From Doryteuthis pealeii (taxonomy: Eukaryota; Mollusca; Cephalopoda; Myopsida; Loliginidae), in contig CM042145.1 in assembly GCA_023376005.1 (NCBI GenBank), positions 20,034,647 to 20,098,646 of the forward strand: a stretch of 64,000 bases of DNA, read 5' to 3'. Shown piece by piece: positions 1 to 11,119 of the stretch. Numbering within the stretch: the stretch's first letter is position 1; each line of letters begins with the position of its first letter. The notes beneath the pieces are model-generated. The model ran no database searches. It had not been told where the DNA came from and saw only the letters and a list, made by a program, of their open reading frames with translations. The translations under genes and the position numbers were made by a program.

Positions 1-1217
1 TACTTTATAAAAGGTTGGTCTTATTAGAATTAAATAAAAGAAGAACAATTCATAAATGATAATTAAGAATTGTGAATTGATATCGTAATCAAAACTAGTG
101 AGGATTGAACCCGGTACGCAACAAGTAAATTCTAGTGAAATTCAGTAAACTGAGTTTCACCCACTGACACTTACAACCCAATGATAGCTAAGTTTATTAT
201 TCACCTAAATTCCTTTATGATATTAAGAGGTCATTGGAAGTTTTTTGTTGGTCAGCTATGTGGTCGTTGTTGGTGATTGTGTATCCAAGTAAGACTATAT
301 GACATTGAATGAGGAAGATTATTGTAAAAGGAAAAAAAGATAAACACATTTTGAAATTATTCATTCTTGAGATATGCAGATATATATATATATATATATA
401 TATATATGGGTAGGTAACCAGTCTAGGAGAGGGATAACTCTGAATTCAAAATTCCTGAGGTCGGTCGTTGATTGGGTTTGTGGCAACCCTTGATGCACCA
501 ATTCTTTCCTATCAACTGTGCCAAAAAGTGTGGATGGTCCAACACAAGCCTTCACCACTATAAACAAATTTCTGTGTGGGTGTTCATTGTGTATATGAAC
601 CCTCATGCATCGAAAATCGACGAGAGAGTCCATAATATAATATATATACATACATACACATACATATATGAAGTGAGATTGGGTGATTTTATCATCAGTC
701 TTTGCAGATCATCCAGAGTCTTGGGCCAACTTGGCCAACTGCTACTACAAAAAATCAACAGACCTAAGATAAAGTACAGTATCAGTATATCACTGCCTCA
801 GTCACTAAGAGTATAAAAATGCATAAATTGTGCATACAGGACTTCAATTGAATAGATTGTTGTAAAGTTTCAACAGAGTTTGTTCATCATTCAATTCCAT
901 ATCCAGTATTTTGTTTCCAGCATCCATCATTCAGCAGATCAGTGTCATACAATTGAACATCACGCAGTCAGCATTAAAGAAAAACCACTAACAAATAACA
1001 CTAGACAACAACAGACAAACTTTTAACACTGGGAAGGAGTTGTGATTGATAAAGATTCCCTCTTACAGAATTATAACCAGTACTCTGCTTGAGACACTTT
1101 CCAGCTCTAGAGTTATTCCCCCTTGTTAATGCTATTATATCAGCACTATTAAAATAGCTTCTTATAAATAGAATTCCCCAAAAAATGATCGTGATCTGAA
1201 ATGAAAAAATGATAAGC

Positions 1218-1340
1218 TTATAGTAGGAAAAACTAAAGTTTGAGAAATAAAATAACCAACATAAGACAATATGAAGATTTAAACTCCAGTGTAAATTTCC
1301 CTTTCTCTCTGTCTCCTCATTGTTGTGTGTGTGTGTCATG
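1218..1340. repeat. about 120-bp direct repeat, copy 1
   Basis: AGTAGGAAAAACTAAAGTTT to CTCCTCATTGTTGTGTGTGT is almost identical to 4243-4350. The two copies bracket KNL1 exons 22 and 23 about 3 kb apart. Confidence 0.8.
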
Positions 1341-1744
1341 GTTGAATTCACAGATTTGCAAACTCCAAAATTTATCAAGTCTAGCAGACTAATTACTTTC
1401 TGTATTGAAAAACAGAGGCTAAACATTGCATATTGACTTAAACTGAACAAAAGAGATATTTGATATTGGGGTAATTCTATGTCAAATCATCCAGAAAAAA
1501 GTAAAATTGTCACCCACCCACTTCAATTTTTCTGAAATTTTGTACATGTGTGGAATGGGTTAAAGTTAGACATTCCCCCAAATTTGAGGTTCCAATTTCA
1601 AAAATTGGCTGAGTTATGTGATTTTGAAATTGAAAAATTTGAGAAAATTGATTTGATGTTCAAGGAAATTGAGTTATGAGCAGAACAAATTAAACTGTTA
1701 TTCAAAGTACCACTGTGTTGGGTCAGTAAAATGGTAATTCTGGG

Positions 1745-2090
1745 TGGACATAAGTCCAAATAGGGTTATCTTCCCTTGGTGCAGTGTTTGCTGATAGGTG
1801 GCATTAGTATTTAGCCAGCAACCCGGGAATTCCGAATCCCTTCCTTCTTTTCTCTCGAGCCGGCGATGAGTTCACATGGTTTAGGTACCTGACGCCTCTA
1901 ACCCATAAGTGGGGGGGGGCTTTGCCCCCAACCAGCTACCAGTAACCAGTAAATGACATTCCTTACAACACAAGTCCTACACCTATTTTCCTTTGTAATA
2001 CGTTTATGTATCTGCATGTTTATATCTTTGCCTTGAATGTATTTTCTCCGTCTCTCACGGAATAAAATCTATTGTTATTGTTTTACAACT
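1745..2090 (+). mobile_element. LTR-like remnant, divergent
   Basis: It shares layout rather than close identity with the two LTRs above: a TATTTAGC box, a GC-rich middle, a G-run followed by CTTTGCCCC, a terminal AATAAA and ...TTTTACAACT. No primer site follows. Weak call. Confidence 0.35.
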
Positions 2091-2298
2091 TTGTCGAAAT
2101 ATTTTATGTACACACATTTACCCATGCTGGAAGGTTACTTCAAGCCTTCCAACTTTAATATAAGAACTTTACATCTTGTAACTGTATATTAAAGTAAAAA
2201 CTGATCCAATATTAATAAGAGGGAAATGAAGAAAATAAACAAGATTTAAAAATAAAAAGGAGGGGGGGTCATAATAGAAAGTGGTTGATAAGAATTAC

Positions 2299-2399
2299 CT
2301 GTTTTGTTGTCTGCTTATAACTTTTTTCAATGAAACTGCATGAATTTCTTTGGCCAAATCCTGTAAACTGTTGAGCAGATTACCAATTTTGTGCAGAAA
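2299..2399 (-). CDS. KNL1: KNL1 exon 23, last coding exon seen
   Basis: TTTTATTTCAG precedes 101 nt: FLHKIGNLLNSLQDLAKEIH, then AVSLKKVISRQQN plus AG at GTAATT. The helix aligns by character with the human helix ending LLGEEIEFLKRW before the second RWD domain. It ends in phase 2, so at least one further exon (RWD-C, about 100 residues) must exist; I find no candidate in 1-2298. Confidence 0.78.
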
Positions 2400-3639
2400 C
2401 TGAAATAAAAAAAATCATTTTAAATGATTCAAATCGAGAAGAAAAAATTAGAAAGTCAAAAATTAGTCATCTTATTAACCAATGAATTTCTGAAAACTAA
2501 ATTGGACCATTTTTTTTAAAAACCCTTTCCAGAACTGACCAGCCAAACACGTGTTTGTTTATTTGTGTGTGGAAGGAGGGGGTCAAGACACTGAATATAT
2601 TTACTTCAAATCTGAATTTAAATTAACTTAAAACTAGAGAAATTTAAAAATTGATTCACTCTGAAAAGGGTTAAGCTCATAAAAATAATAGAAATAAAAA
2701 AACAAACAAATAAGCTACAATTTTTTCCTTTTAAAAAGAATGTCTGATCTATAGAACAATGGTAAGTAAATTAGATTCACCAATTACTTATCAGTGTAGG
2801 GAATTTAATCACAATCACAAAATTATACAAACTAGTGGGACCCATTTAATTTCCCCGAAACAAAATAAAAATCAAGAGGAACTATTTAAGCCAGAAATGA
2901 TGATTTGCAATTTCATAACATATCAATCCTACCAAAATTACCAAAATATCTTACGTAATTAACAATTTTACAAATAAAACAAAGATGTAACTATTTTTTA
3001 AAATTCTTTCTAAATTTACGTTGACACAAGACCATTTTGAATGTTTCATTTCTTAAATTGGGTGAAATAAAACAGGACCAATAAAAAATCTGCAATTAAG
3101 TGACACCAGATAATCTGTATTCCCATTTGGGGAGATAGTTTTATTACCATTAATTGCTCCTGAAGGAGTAAGAGAAGGGTATTGGAGAGTGAGGAAAGTA
3201 ATTTTTTGGACATGAATCATGATATTGATCTGGTTTATTGATGCCAGGAGGTTAAGAGATGAAGGGACTACAGCTGTATTGGCTACAAGGCTATTTTGCT
3301 CTCCTCTTCAGTCCTTGTAACTAACACAGTAGTAGTTCCTTCACCACTAACCACCCAGAGCAATTAGGTAGATTTTGAATGATTTGGATGGTTCCCAGAT
3401 GATAATGGACGGAAGATTTAGGAACAAGTGTATTAATATATAGATTATATATATCATTTAATCTTTTTTTAAATGGCAACAACCTGACTCATTAAAAACA
3501 GAAATTCATAGTTTCGGTTTGGTTTAATTTTGAGCATATCACAACTCCTTATGCCAAAATTTGATTAATTTTCAAATGTTTCATTATAAAGTAAAGTAGG
3601 CAGAGTGGCCTATTGTTGGTATCAGCCAATTGATACCAT

Positions 3640-3845
3640 TATTTGAAATTAACTTAATTGTTATTAAGAACACATTTTATGATATTTTTGTGTTAAAACA
3701 TGCAGTTGTATTGATTCAAACAAATTTGTATTTTCAGTGTAGATTTACGGTGAAATCAAAATGGCCGACCAAAACAAACGGCTTCCTCAAAGTGATACAT
3801 ACAAGGAGGTTACTCTCATTTATGTAGCTAATGTTCAGATTACCA
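3640..3845 (+). mobile_element. palindromic element, family 2, right arm
   Basis: From TTTGAAATTAACTTAATTG through AAAATGGCCGACCAAAACAAAC to GTAGCTAATGTTCAGATTACC. It lies between exons 22 and 23 of KNL1. Confidence 0.68.
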
Positions 3846-4042
3846 ATTATATTTGGAATTTCATTTTATAAAATAAGATTTTAATGCTTCACTAGTGGTC
3901 TAGCGTAATCAGAATAAAAACATCTTATAATGCAAGGCGGAGAATTGTGATAATATTTTAGTTATATATGATTTTTTTCTCTTTTCTACTGACCTGTGGT
4001 AATTGTGTGTGTAGACATTCAAGCAATTTTCTCTTGCATTAC

Positions 4043-4095
4043 ATTGTGTCGCATTTCATGAGCAATTCGCAACCAAGGATGATCTTTAGCAACAG
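4043..4095 (-). CDS. KNL1: KNL1 exon 22
   Basis: TTTATTTGCAG precedes 53 nt, TVAKDHPWLRIAHEMRHN, with donor GTAATG. The frame continues only 8 codons past this donor before TGA, so splicing here is needed. The donor is phase 0 and fits the next exon. It corresponds to the helix between RWD strands and the inter-domain region. Confidence 0.72.
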
Positions 4096-4242
4096 CTGCA
4101 AATAAAAATTTATATTTAAACATTCAATTTGAATATTTCACAAATACAATAAACTCAGATGAGTTAAAAAAAAAAAAAAATTTTTAATCTAATTTTAATG
4201 TAATTTCAGTGGTTTGGTTTATTTGTTCTGAAATTAAAGCTT

Positions 4243-4341
4243 AAAGTAGGAAAAACTAAAGTTTGAGAAATAAAATAACCAACATAAGACAATATGAAGA
4301 TTTAAACTCCAGTGTAAATTTCCCTTTCTTTCTGTCTCCTC

Positions 4342-4378
<37 letters not shown>
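4243..4378. repeat. about 120-bp direct repeat, copy 2, and (GT)n
   Basis: Same sequence as 1218-1340, running into an expanded (GT)n tract of about 17 units at 4345-4378. Confidence 0.8.
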
Positions 4379-4382
<4 letters not shown>

Positions 4383-5241
4383 TATCGTTTATCATTACAC
4401 TTGTTATTTGGTTTCAGGTTTAATTAGGAGATTGCTGTTAAAGAAAGAAAAAATATTTTTTAAAATATTAAACAGCTTCTAAAGTTTGTTAGACACAACA
4501 TACAACTGAAAAAGGCCAAATAATCAGTCAGTTGGAATATTGTACTAAAAAAAAAATATGAAGAATAAAAAGATAATTAAATCTATTAATAATAAAGATT
4601 CGGTCCTAATTGTCTGTAACCAAATTGTCTGTAATTTCATTTATTCTTTAATTCATTCATTCATTTTCGATTTATTAAATGTTTTATCTTATTTAATTTT
4701 TGTCTTTTAATCTTTTTAAATATGCAATATTAATAATAATAAAATAAATAGAAGCATTTGAATCTTTTCCATTGTAATAATGACAATTTCAATAAACAAA
4801 CTATGAAATTAATTTATTATTACTTTAGATGTAAAAAATTATTTGTGAAATTTGTAATCAATTTTGAAAATTATTTTTACTCTTGCCTTTTTTTCCACTC
4901 AACAAGAGGTTAACTAAAAGGTTTACAAATAAATAAATAAATACCTACGATTTTGTGTAAAATTCACATATAAAATATTCAAAATGATTATTTAATTAAT
5001 GATTAATAGATGCACTCAACATTTTATTTGAGTTGGACTAATTTAAGTTTCCATTTCAAATTGTTTTATTTTTTTACTCCTTTAATAAATTTCATGATTT
5101 TACTTACTTATGATACAAACTCTCTAGCATTGAATTTTTAACTGCCCCACACTCACACAATATCTTTCAAAAATAGATTTTTACACCACCAGGAAGGCGG
5201 TATTTTTTGCCAGTATACATAATTAAAGAAAAGGTACTTAC

Positions 5242-5366
5242 TCTGCCAGTTTTCATCTAATTCAAAATGTGCTTTTTTGATATGTTCAGCTTGTGTGTGG
5301 ATACAAAACTGGAATGTATCATTCCAAAAATTATATTTCTGCCGATCATTTTTCAGTTGCCACACT
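5242..5366 (-). CDS. KNL1: KNL1 exon 21, first RWD-like domain
   Basis: The acceptor CTTGGAG and donor GTAAGT bound 125 nt. The reading starts VVWQLKNDRQKYNFWNDTFQ and ends KAHFELDENWQ. A conserved Trp followed by alternating polar/aromatic strands and a strand such as FQFCIH matches the start of the KNL1 RWD domain (human: a W-x-L-x-x-W pattern then a T-L-x-I-x-F strand). RWD pairs bind the Mis12 complex (Nsl1). I chose the AG that keeps the W frame open. Confidence 0.82.
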
Positions 5367-5464
5367 CTCCAAGGAAAAAGACTGCATTAAAAAGAAAAAA
5401 AATTAATTCATTAGGACAAGATTCAGCAATAATGAAATTACAAAAGTTTTAAACAAATGATGTC

Positions 5465-5700
5465 ACGATTAGGTTTGGTTTGGTTTACGGCATATCAACC
5501 TCAGTGGGTCATTTAATGCAGGCAAAAGTTTTGAAATAAATTCATTTTTAAGTGGATACTCAATTTTTATAAACACATTTTTCTATTTAACCCATAGACC
5601 CAACAGGTACTACCACTCTAGGTCAGAGTGGACCAGATGTTCATGATTAGAGTCACATAGTCATCTTTAGTGATGATGACTTATAGCTTTACTCATACCA
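5465..5700 (-). repeat. dispersed repeat J, fragment
   Basis: TTTACGGCATATCAACCTCA, then AACCCATAGACCCAACAGGT; the rest is degraded. About 100 bases outside exon 21. Confidence 0.5.
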
Positions 5701-5824
5701 ATGCTGAGAAGTGACATGACACATCCACAAAGGAAAAGAAACAAAATCAAAAATAGAATGGCTTTCGTTATTGATTACTTGTCACAACTTCACTCAGACC
5801 ATTGTTAAGGGCGGTGGCGGCATG

Positions 5825-6269
5825 TGTGATACTTATGTAGGCGTTATTTTCATATTCGCCTGGGGAGTTGTCTGCCCGTTTAGTTTCGCTGGTTCCCGCT
5901 AGGGGCCTTTGATATTTAAGCGGCTGATTTGAACGTCTCTTTCTCTTTTTGCCTGCTCGACCAACGAGACACTATGGGTTAGACTCTGGTCTACCCCCCT
6001 CTTGTTGGGGCTTTGCCCCCCCCCTTACATTACTGTAAGTGATTCATACAGCATGGACTATTCCTAGTCTCATATCTGTTGCTTTTATGTTTATATCCTT
6101 TTACATGTAACTTTGTATTACTTATGTATGTTCATGTACACCTCTATGTATTATGTACCTCTGTTTATTCTTGTGCTGTATATGAAATGTTTTGTCTATC
6201 AACCTTTGTCGGAGTTTTATCTTCAAGTATTATCACTTTGAATCTTACAACTGGTGACCCCGACGTGAT
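5825..6269 (+). mobile_element. LTR with primer binding site (tRNA-Trp type), Ty3/gypsy-like remnant
   Basis: A TG...CA-bounded LTR (about 5825-6249) is followed after 2 bases by TGGTGACCCCGACGTGAT (6252-6269), complementary to the 3' end of metazoan tRNA-Trp. The coding body is missing after about 6310. An initiator-like segment and a C-rich GGGGCTTTGCCCC hairpin are shared with the copy at 50.67 kb. This is an old retrotransposon fragment with no open pol. Confidence 0.75.
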
Positions 6270-6904
6270 GGAAACGTTTTGTGAAGGATTTGTTTTGCAT
6301 TTGGAACTTTAATCCTTATACTTAGTTTTCAATCTAGGTCAAGTAGGTCTAACTATTGGCATATTGATGCATCTCTGGCCCAAATGTTGCGAAAACAAGG
6401 ATTTTTAGTGCATTTTAACTGACGATCTTTGATGCTATTTCCTCAAACAATGGTACAAGTAAGAGATCTAGTTTTTTGGTATCAGTATTTATTATAGCAA
6501 CATACAACTTTTGCTGTTTGAGAGAATTTGATTTTTTTTTAAAGTGAAAACTCAACCTACCCTACTGTACATGCACATAAACATATATACTATATACACA
6601 TACATGTATACATAATCATATAGATAAACTCATATCTACATGCACTTGCATTATTGTATGTAAATATGTGGATCTACAGATATAAGAACTTATTGTGTCA
6701 TAGTTTATAAAGGTAAATTTAAAACAACACAAAACATATTGAGTTTTATTTATATCATTTTGCACTGAAATATTTTAAATAATCCCAATTAGAGATTGTT
6801 GTTTGTTAATCAAACTGTTACGCAGTGGGTATCGTCACAGTACCAAAAGCGATATATGTAGTATCAAATTGATATCGCTGGTGTACATTGTCTACTTTGC
6901 TTAA

Positions 6905-7345
6905 ATGTAGTAGTCGGCCTTAAGAAAATCACAACACGTGTATGGTAGAAACTTCTGACTTTATTTCTTCTTACTCGTCTGTGCGTGGGTGGTGAACATT
7001 GACAATGACTGCTGCCGGGATGACTAGCGTTGGTGAGGTGGAAGGGGTGGCTACGTGCGTCTCACAGCCTCTCGGCCGTGAACGACCCGTGACCGACTGT
7101 CGGTTCACTTGTTCTCTGTTTCGAGTCTTCTGTTTCACTAACCTCTGCAATTGACTTTCTTTTTATATATATAAACCGCCCACGCATTTTCTTTTTTTAT
7201 ACTTATCAGCGGACAAATCTACTTCCGAATTCATTGTTATACCCTTCCTTATTTGTTCGCGTTAACCGGAAAAAGTCCTTTGTTATTTTTTTCGTCTTTT
7301 CTTTGTTTCGGTTTAAACGGAAAATCCTACTTCCACCCGTACGAT
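6905..7345 (-). mobile_element. possible LTR, minus strand
   Basis: The base composition changes sharply here: a CpG-rich block with CGTGACCGACTG and GGTGAGGTGG. On the minus strand there is AATAAA, then GGCCGACTACTACA as a CA end. No matching second LTR or primer site is visible. Confidence 0.25.
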
Positions 7346-7518
7346 ATGCAAGAAAACATCAAAAAATATTATTTTACTTATAAACATATTGGGAATTTTT
7401 TTTCTTCATCTGTTTGACACATGTAAACATTATAAATATTAAAAGATCCAGAAAACTTATTTTAATCACAACAAAATAATTAAGGACAGAAAACTCTTTT
7501 GCTAAAAATCATGTTCAC

Positions 7519-8003
7519 TTGATAATTATTTTACAGATAAAAAAACAACTAATATTGTTAGCATCCTTCCGTCTACTAAAGACGACGGCATAGTATCCAC
7601 TATTTTTTTTTTTATCTGCAACTGCGTGAGTGGCTGAACAGACTAGTTTTTGAATGGCAATCTCTGGTGCAGTGACTGCAAACAAACAGTGATGCTTGCT
7701 GGAGTTGCTGTTGTCTCTCCTTCCTTTTGGCTCTCTTTTCTGTGGCGGCTTCTTTCCTTTCTTTTTCACTCCTTTTCGTTCCTTGTTTGACAATGAGGCG
7801 CCAGGTCGCACGGTCTTCTGCACAAGCCTCCCATGTGTTGGTGTTGATGTAGCATGTCTTCATGTCCCTCTTGCTGACATCTTTAAAGCACAAGTGTGGT
7901 GTCCCTACCAGTCGGGTGCCTTCTACTAATTTGCCATACAGTAGGTCTTTGAGGATGCGGCCTTTGTCCATCTTAATGATAATTATTTTACAGATGAAAA
8001 AAA
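7519..8003. repeat. target-site duplication flanking the LINE insertion
   Basis: TGATAATTATTTTACAGAT followed by A-rich sequence occurs at about 7519-7546 and again at about 7978-8003, immediately outside the LINE tail. Direct repeats of this length are what target-primed reverse transcription leaves. The copy at 7978 lies about 40 bases from exon 20's donor. Confidence 0.7.
7611..7975 (-). pseudogene. LINE 3' end: C-terminal tail of a non-LTR reverse transcriptase
   Basis: The minus strand encodes GRILKDLLYGKL, then GTPHLCFKDVSKRDMK, then NTWEACAEDRATWR, and a C-x2-C-x4-H-type tail FVCSHCTRDCHS. This is the recurrent C-terminus of animal non-LTR retrotransposon polyproteins (endonuclease/reverse transcriptase). 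It is 5'-truncated, as LINE insertions usually are, and sits in the KNL1 intron in the same orientation as the gene. Confidence 0.8.
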
Positions 8004-8044
8004 AAATAATAATAATATTATGTAAGATGTAAATGTTAACTTAC

Positions 8045-8191
8045 ACAGAATACATTTTCAACTTGTTACAATTGTTCAAAAGAGTTGATGTATCAAAAGA
8101 AAATGGTTTTAATAAATTTGCATGAGATGTTTGCAGGTTGGAATATTCTTCCTTCAGGGATTTTTCTTGGTCTTTTAACTGAGAACAACGG
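8045..8191 (-). CDS. KNL1: KNL1 exon 20, end of coiled coil
   Basis: CTCTTGCAG precedes 147 nt. It reads NRCSQLKDQEKSLKEEYSNL, then LQTSHANLL, and ends with FDTSTLLNNCNKLKMYSV at GTAAGT. The last stretch corresponds to the short linker that enters the first RWD domain. Phases are 2 in and 2 out. Confidence 0.87.
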
Positions 8192-9826
8192 CTGCAAGAG
8201 AAAAAGGAGAAAAAAAAAAGTATTCATTATATATCAACAATAATGAAACTATCAAATTACATGAAAAACGTGAATTGTTTTCAGAAAGAAAACTATGAAA
8301 CATTTCACTGATTTTTAAGTCTGTCTTTCATCACAACAAACTAAAAACATATCTATGTATACAATTTACTGACAATTACATTAACATTGACAAAAAGAAA
8401 GAAGAAAAAAAAAACTGGGACCACTGAATAACACAGTCAATTATGAACTCTGAATTATCAAAGTCGTAAGTTTTAGGAATGCATACAGGGTGATCGTCAG
8501 TGATGCACTATCTTCATCGCTGATTACGGGTTCTTGTGCATCATATCGGCTCCAATAGCAACCCCAACTTGAATCCGGCATCTTCAAGTTGCCACCCTGC
8601 AAGCTACGTGCTGCTAGCCTTGACATTTTGCTACAAATGAAACTACAAAAACTCAACTTCTTAAATCGAGAAACCACACTCAGTGTGAGCCAATGAAAAA
8701 GCCCATCCCCCCTACTACTACTATATAATGGAATAATCTGTTCCTCTCGGTTTAAGTCTAATTTACCTTCCATGGATTCCGCTTGCGGTAAGTCCGCCCC
8801 CTTTCTATAAACTTAATTGATTTTATCTATTCTAACTTACCACCAACCATTACACAGTGAACCAGTTTTATTTCCCCTCAAAAAATAAAATTTTAAAAAA
8901 TAAATAAATAAAAATAAATCAACTAACTAGTAGTCTATTTCAATACCTGCGTCTTAACTTCCTGACCAAGTTAATTATTTAAACCCCTATTATTGTTAAT
9001 TACTACGTTAAACCAGCATATGCCTTAGGCCCTCAAATTGAACGCTGTTCCACAACAACACACACTCCACTCGCTTCAATAATGTGTACCCCTTCCTGTT
9101 CAATTATATATGCTTCAAAATCCACCTCGACTACAACTAACTAAAAGTTGGTTGACTTGAACAGAGAAAACAGTTTGGTAGATAATGATGAAATTTGAGA
9201 ATTTCACAACAAAAAAAATCTGTAAGTTTCTAACAGACATTAAAGATAAAATCTTCCAGACTCCAAAATACAGAATTTGCTTATGATGTGTTAAATTATT
9301 TTATATTTGTCATTTATTACCAGTTTCTTTCTATGCTTTATTCTTTTATTCTTTTCAGAATAAATGAGGCTGATTTTTATAGATTTAGAGACGGCAATAT
9401 GAATATCACATACCAAGATTATAAAGAGGAAATTTTTAAATTGTAAAATATGATAGAACAAAAAAAAAATAAGAGAATTATTTTCCCAATAAAAAGTGAA
9501 AGAGCTCTGTTTTGTAATTTCAGTTTGTTTTTTGTAAAAAAAATATATTCTAAAAATTCAACTGAAAAAAAAAAAAATTATCTGAGGTTTTATTTGTATC
9601 TTATCTAGGATGGGGGGTTGGGGCTTGTAAAATATCTAAATTAATTTGCCAATAAAAACTGAGAATTAGCGCTGATTTTATGCCTGTAACTGTCAAGGAA
9701 AAATATAGCGTAAATAAGGGCAGGAAACCAGGACAACAAAATGTTTACAGCACCAAATTTTTTTTGCTGCTTATTTTCAAAAAAAAAAAAAAAAAAATCA
9801 TCACAAAAAAGAAAAACTTGACTTAC
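8192..9826. other. KNL1 intron 19, no feature beyond composition
   Basis: Between exons 19 and 20. From about 8440 to 9150 the plus strand is C-rich and carries a 110-codon minus-strand frame (8441-8773) with no recognisable motif. Otherwise AT-rich with no repeat seen twice in this window. Confidence 0.5.
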
Positions 9827-9866
9827 TTTGATAATTTTTCTTCCTTTATCTGGATTGAATCAACAT
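9827..9866 (-). CDS. KNL1: KNL1 exon 19 (40 nt)
   Basis: AATTTACAG precedes 40 nt ending TCAAA|GTAAGT. It encodes DVDSIQIKEEKLS and part of the next codon. Phases are 1 in and 2 out. A long pyrimidine tract (transcript sense) lies 58 nt upstream. Confidence 0.8.
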
Positions 9867-9923
9867 CTGTAAATTATAAATCAGATCATTAATACAACAA
9901 CAATTATTTCTGGAAGAAAGTTA

Positions 9924-10031
9924 GAGGGGGGGGAGACGGAAGAGAGAGAGGGAGGGATGGGGAGACAGAGAGGGGAGGGAGGAGGGGGAGACAGAGAGGG
10001 GGAGGGGGAAGGAAGAGAGGGGGAAAGAGAG
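9924..10031 (+). repeat. polypurine tract, about 108 bases of G and A
   Basis: AGAGGGGGGGGAGACGGAAG through GGGGGAAAGAGAGA, nearly all purine. In the KNL1 transcript this is a long C/U tract 58 bases above exon 19's acceptor. Such tracts can form triplex DNA and bind pyrimidine-tract proteins. Confidence 0.75.
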
Positions 10032-10122
10032 ATTCCTATAGATTTAATCAGCTAAAAAGAACTTCTCTTCAGTCTGTTGATTTTGTCAATCTCTCTAGAT
10101 AATACTACATGAAAAAGTAAAC

Positions 10123-10371
10123 TAAAAGTAAAGTCGTCAGGGTGGCCTAAAGTCAGTATCAGCCAGACAGCGAGGGAGTCTATCCCCTTTTCACTAGCGC
10201 TAGACCAAGGAGATTGTTTTTGCATCTGAGGTGGAGTGCCACACCTCCCATCAGCTCCTTACTTTACCGCACAGATCCCTGTGCTACTCATACGCTGAGT
10301 TGGCGAGGGCTGGTATCGAACCTGGAATCTTGTAATTCCTAGTTGGACGCTCTTCCGACTGAGCTAAACCG
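10123..10371 (-). mobile_element. tRNA-derived SINE, family A
   Basis: Read on the minus strand, the head is tRNA-like: TTTAGCTCAGTCGGAAGAG (A box) and GGTTCGATACC (B box), then the family tail with CTAGCGCTAGTGAAAAGGGG and GGCCACCCTGACGAC. Such tRNA-headed SINEs are described from cephalopods. It lies in the intron upstream of exon 19. Confidence 0.85.
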
Positions 10372-10409
10372 AATGTAGTAGGGGGTAACACGAAGCCAAA
10401 CTTTTTTAT

Positions 10410-10720
10410 ATTTATTTTTCCCAATAAATTACAAATATTATTATATTATAATTAATTTATTAATTAATAATTACATTATAATTAATCTATTATTAATTTA
10501 TTAATTAATAATTACATTATAATTATATAATTAATTATTAATTAATATATTATATAATTAATTATTAATTAATGTAATTAATCATATCATAATTAATTAT
10601 ATCATAATTAATTACAAATATTATATATATATTATATCATTATTATTATTAGAAATTATATAATTTATATCAAAATTAAAAGATTTATTATAAAAGATTT
10701 AAAACAATATTTTAGTTCTA
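10410..10720. repeat. very AT-rich palindromic tract
   Basis: Strings of ATTAATTAATTA and TATAATTAATTATTAA in both orientations; almost no G or C. Prone to cruciforms. No gene seen. Confidence 0.6.
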
Positions 10721-10850
10721 TAAATTATTTTCCTGTCAGATTCCTTTCTGACTAATGATCTCTTTCTATAATCTAATATTTTGGATAGAAATTTAGAAAT
10801 CAAAAATGTCTATTATAAGAAATAAGACAATAATAAGATAAGATACTAAC

Positions 10851-10952
10851 CATCCAAATATTTCCTAACTTGAATATATTGATCAAGATCTTCATCACTA
10901 AGTTGAGGAAAAGAGTTCAAAAGTTCAAATTCTTTATTCAATGTATCCAATT
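10851..10952 (-). CDS. KNL1: KNL1 exon 18, coiled coil
   Basis: TTCTATTTCAG precedes 102 nt. The reading is ELDTLNKEFELLNSFPQLSD, then EDLDQYIQVRKYLD, ending at GTTAGT, a weaker but acceptable donor. Phases are 1 in and 1 out. Confidence 0.83.
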
Positions 10953-11119
10953 CTGAAATAGAAAAAAAAGACAGTTTGCAAATTTTAGATTTTTGGAATT
11001 ATTTATCAAACACAAAAGTTAAATATTCACAGATTAAACAACAGTAAAGTGTGTGTGTTTGCATCTATTCAATATTGTAGTCATCATAATATTTCAGTTT
11101 CCCATTTATTTCTCATATG

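Noticed and set aside
361..651. overlapping ORFs near the left end
   Set aside because: Ends are TA-repeat translation (IYIYIY); the middle shows no family and no second copy.
1001..1450. 149-codon minus-strand ORF as the last KNL1 exon
   Set aside because: It overlaps a dispersed 120-base repeat, lacks RWD-like pattern and has no matching acceptor phase.
8441..8773. 110-codon minus-strand ORF
   Set aside because: No recognisable domain, no splice signals that fit KNL1 phase, lies wholly in an intron.
10340..10371. tRNA gene on the minus strand
   Set aside because: A and B boxes are present but the cloverleaf is not intact, and the same head recurs with a common tail; it is a SINE.
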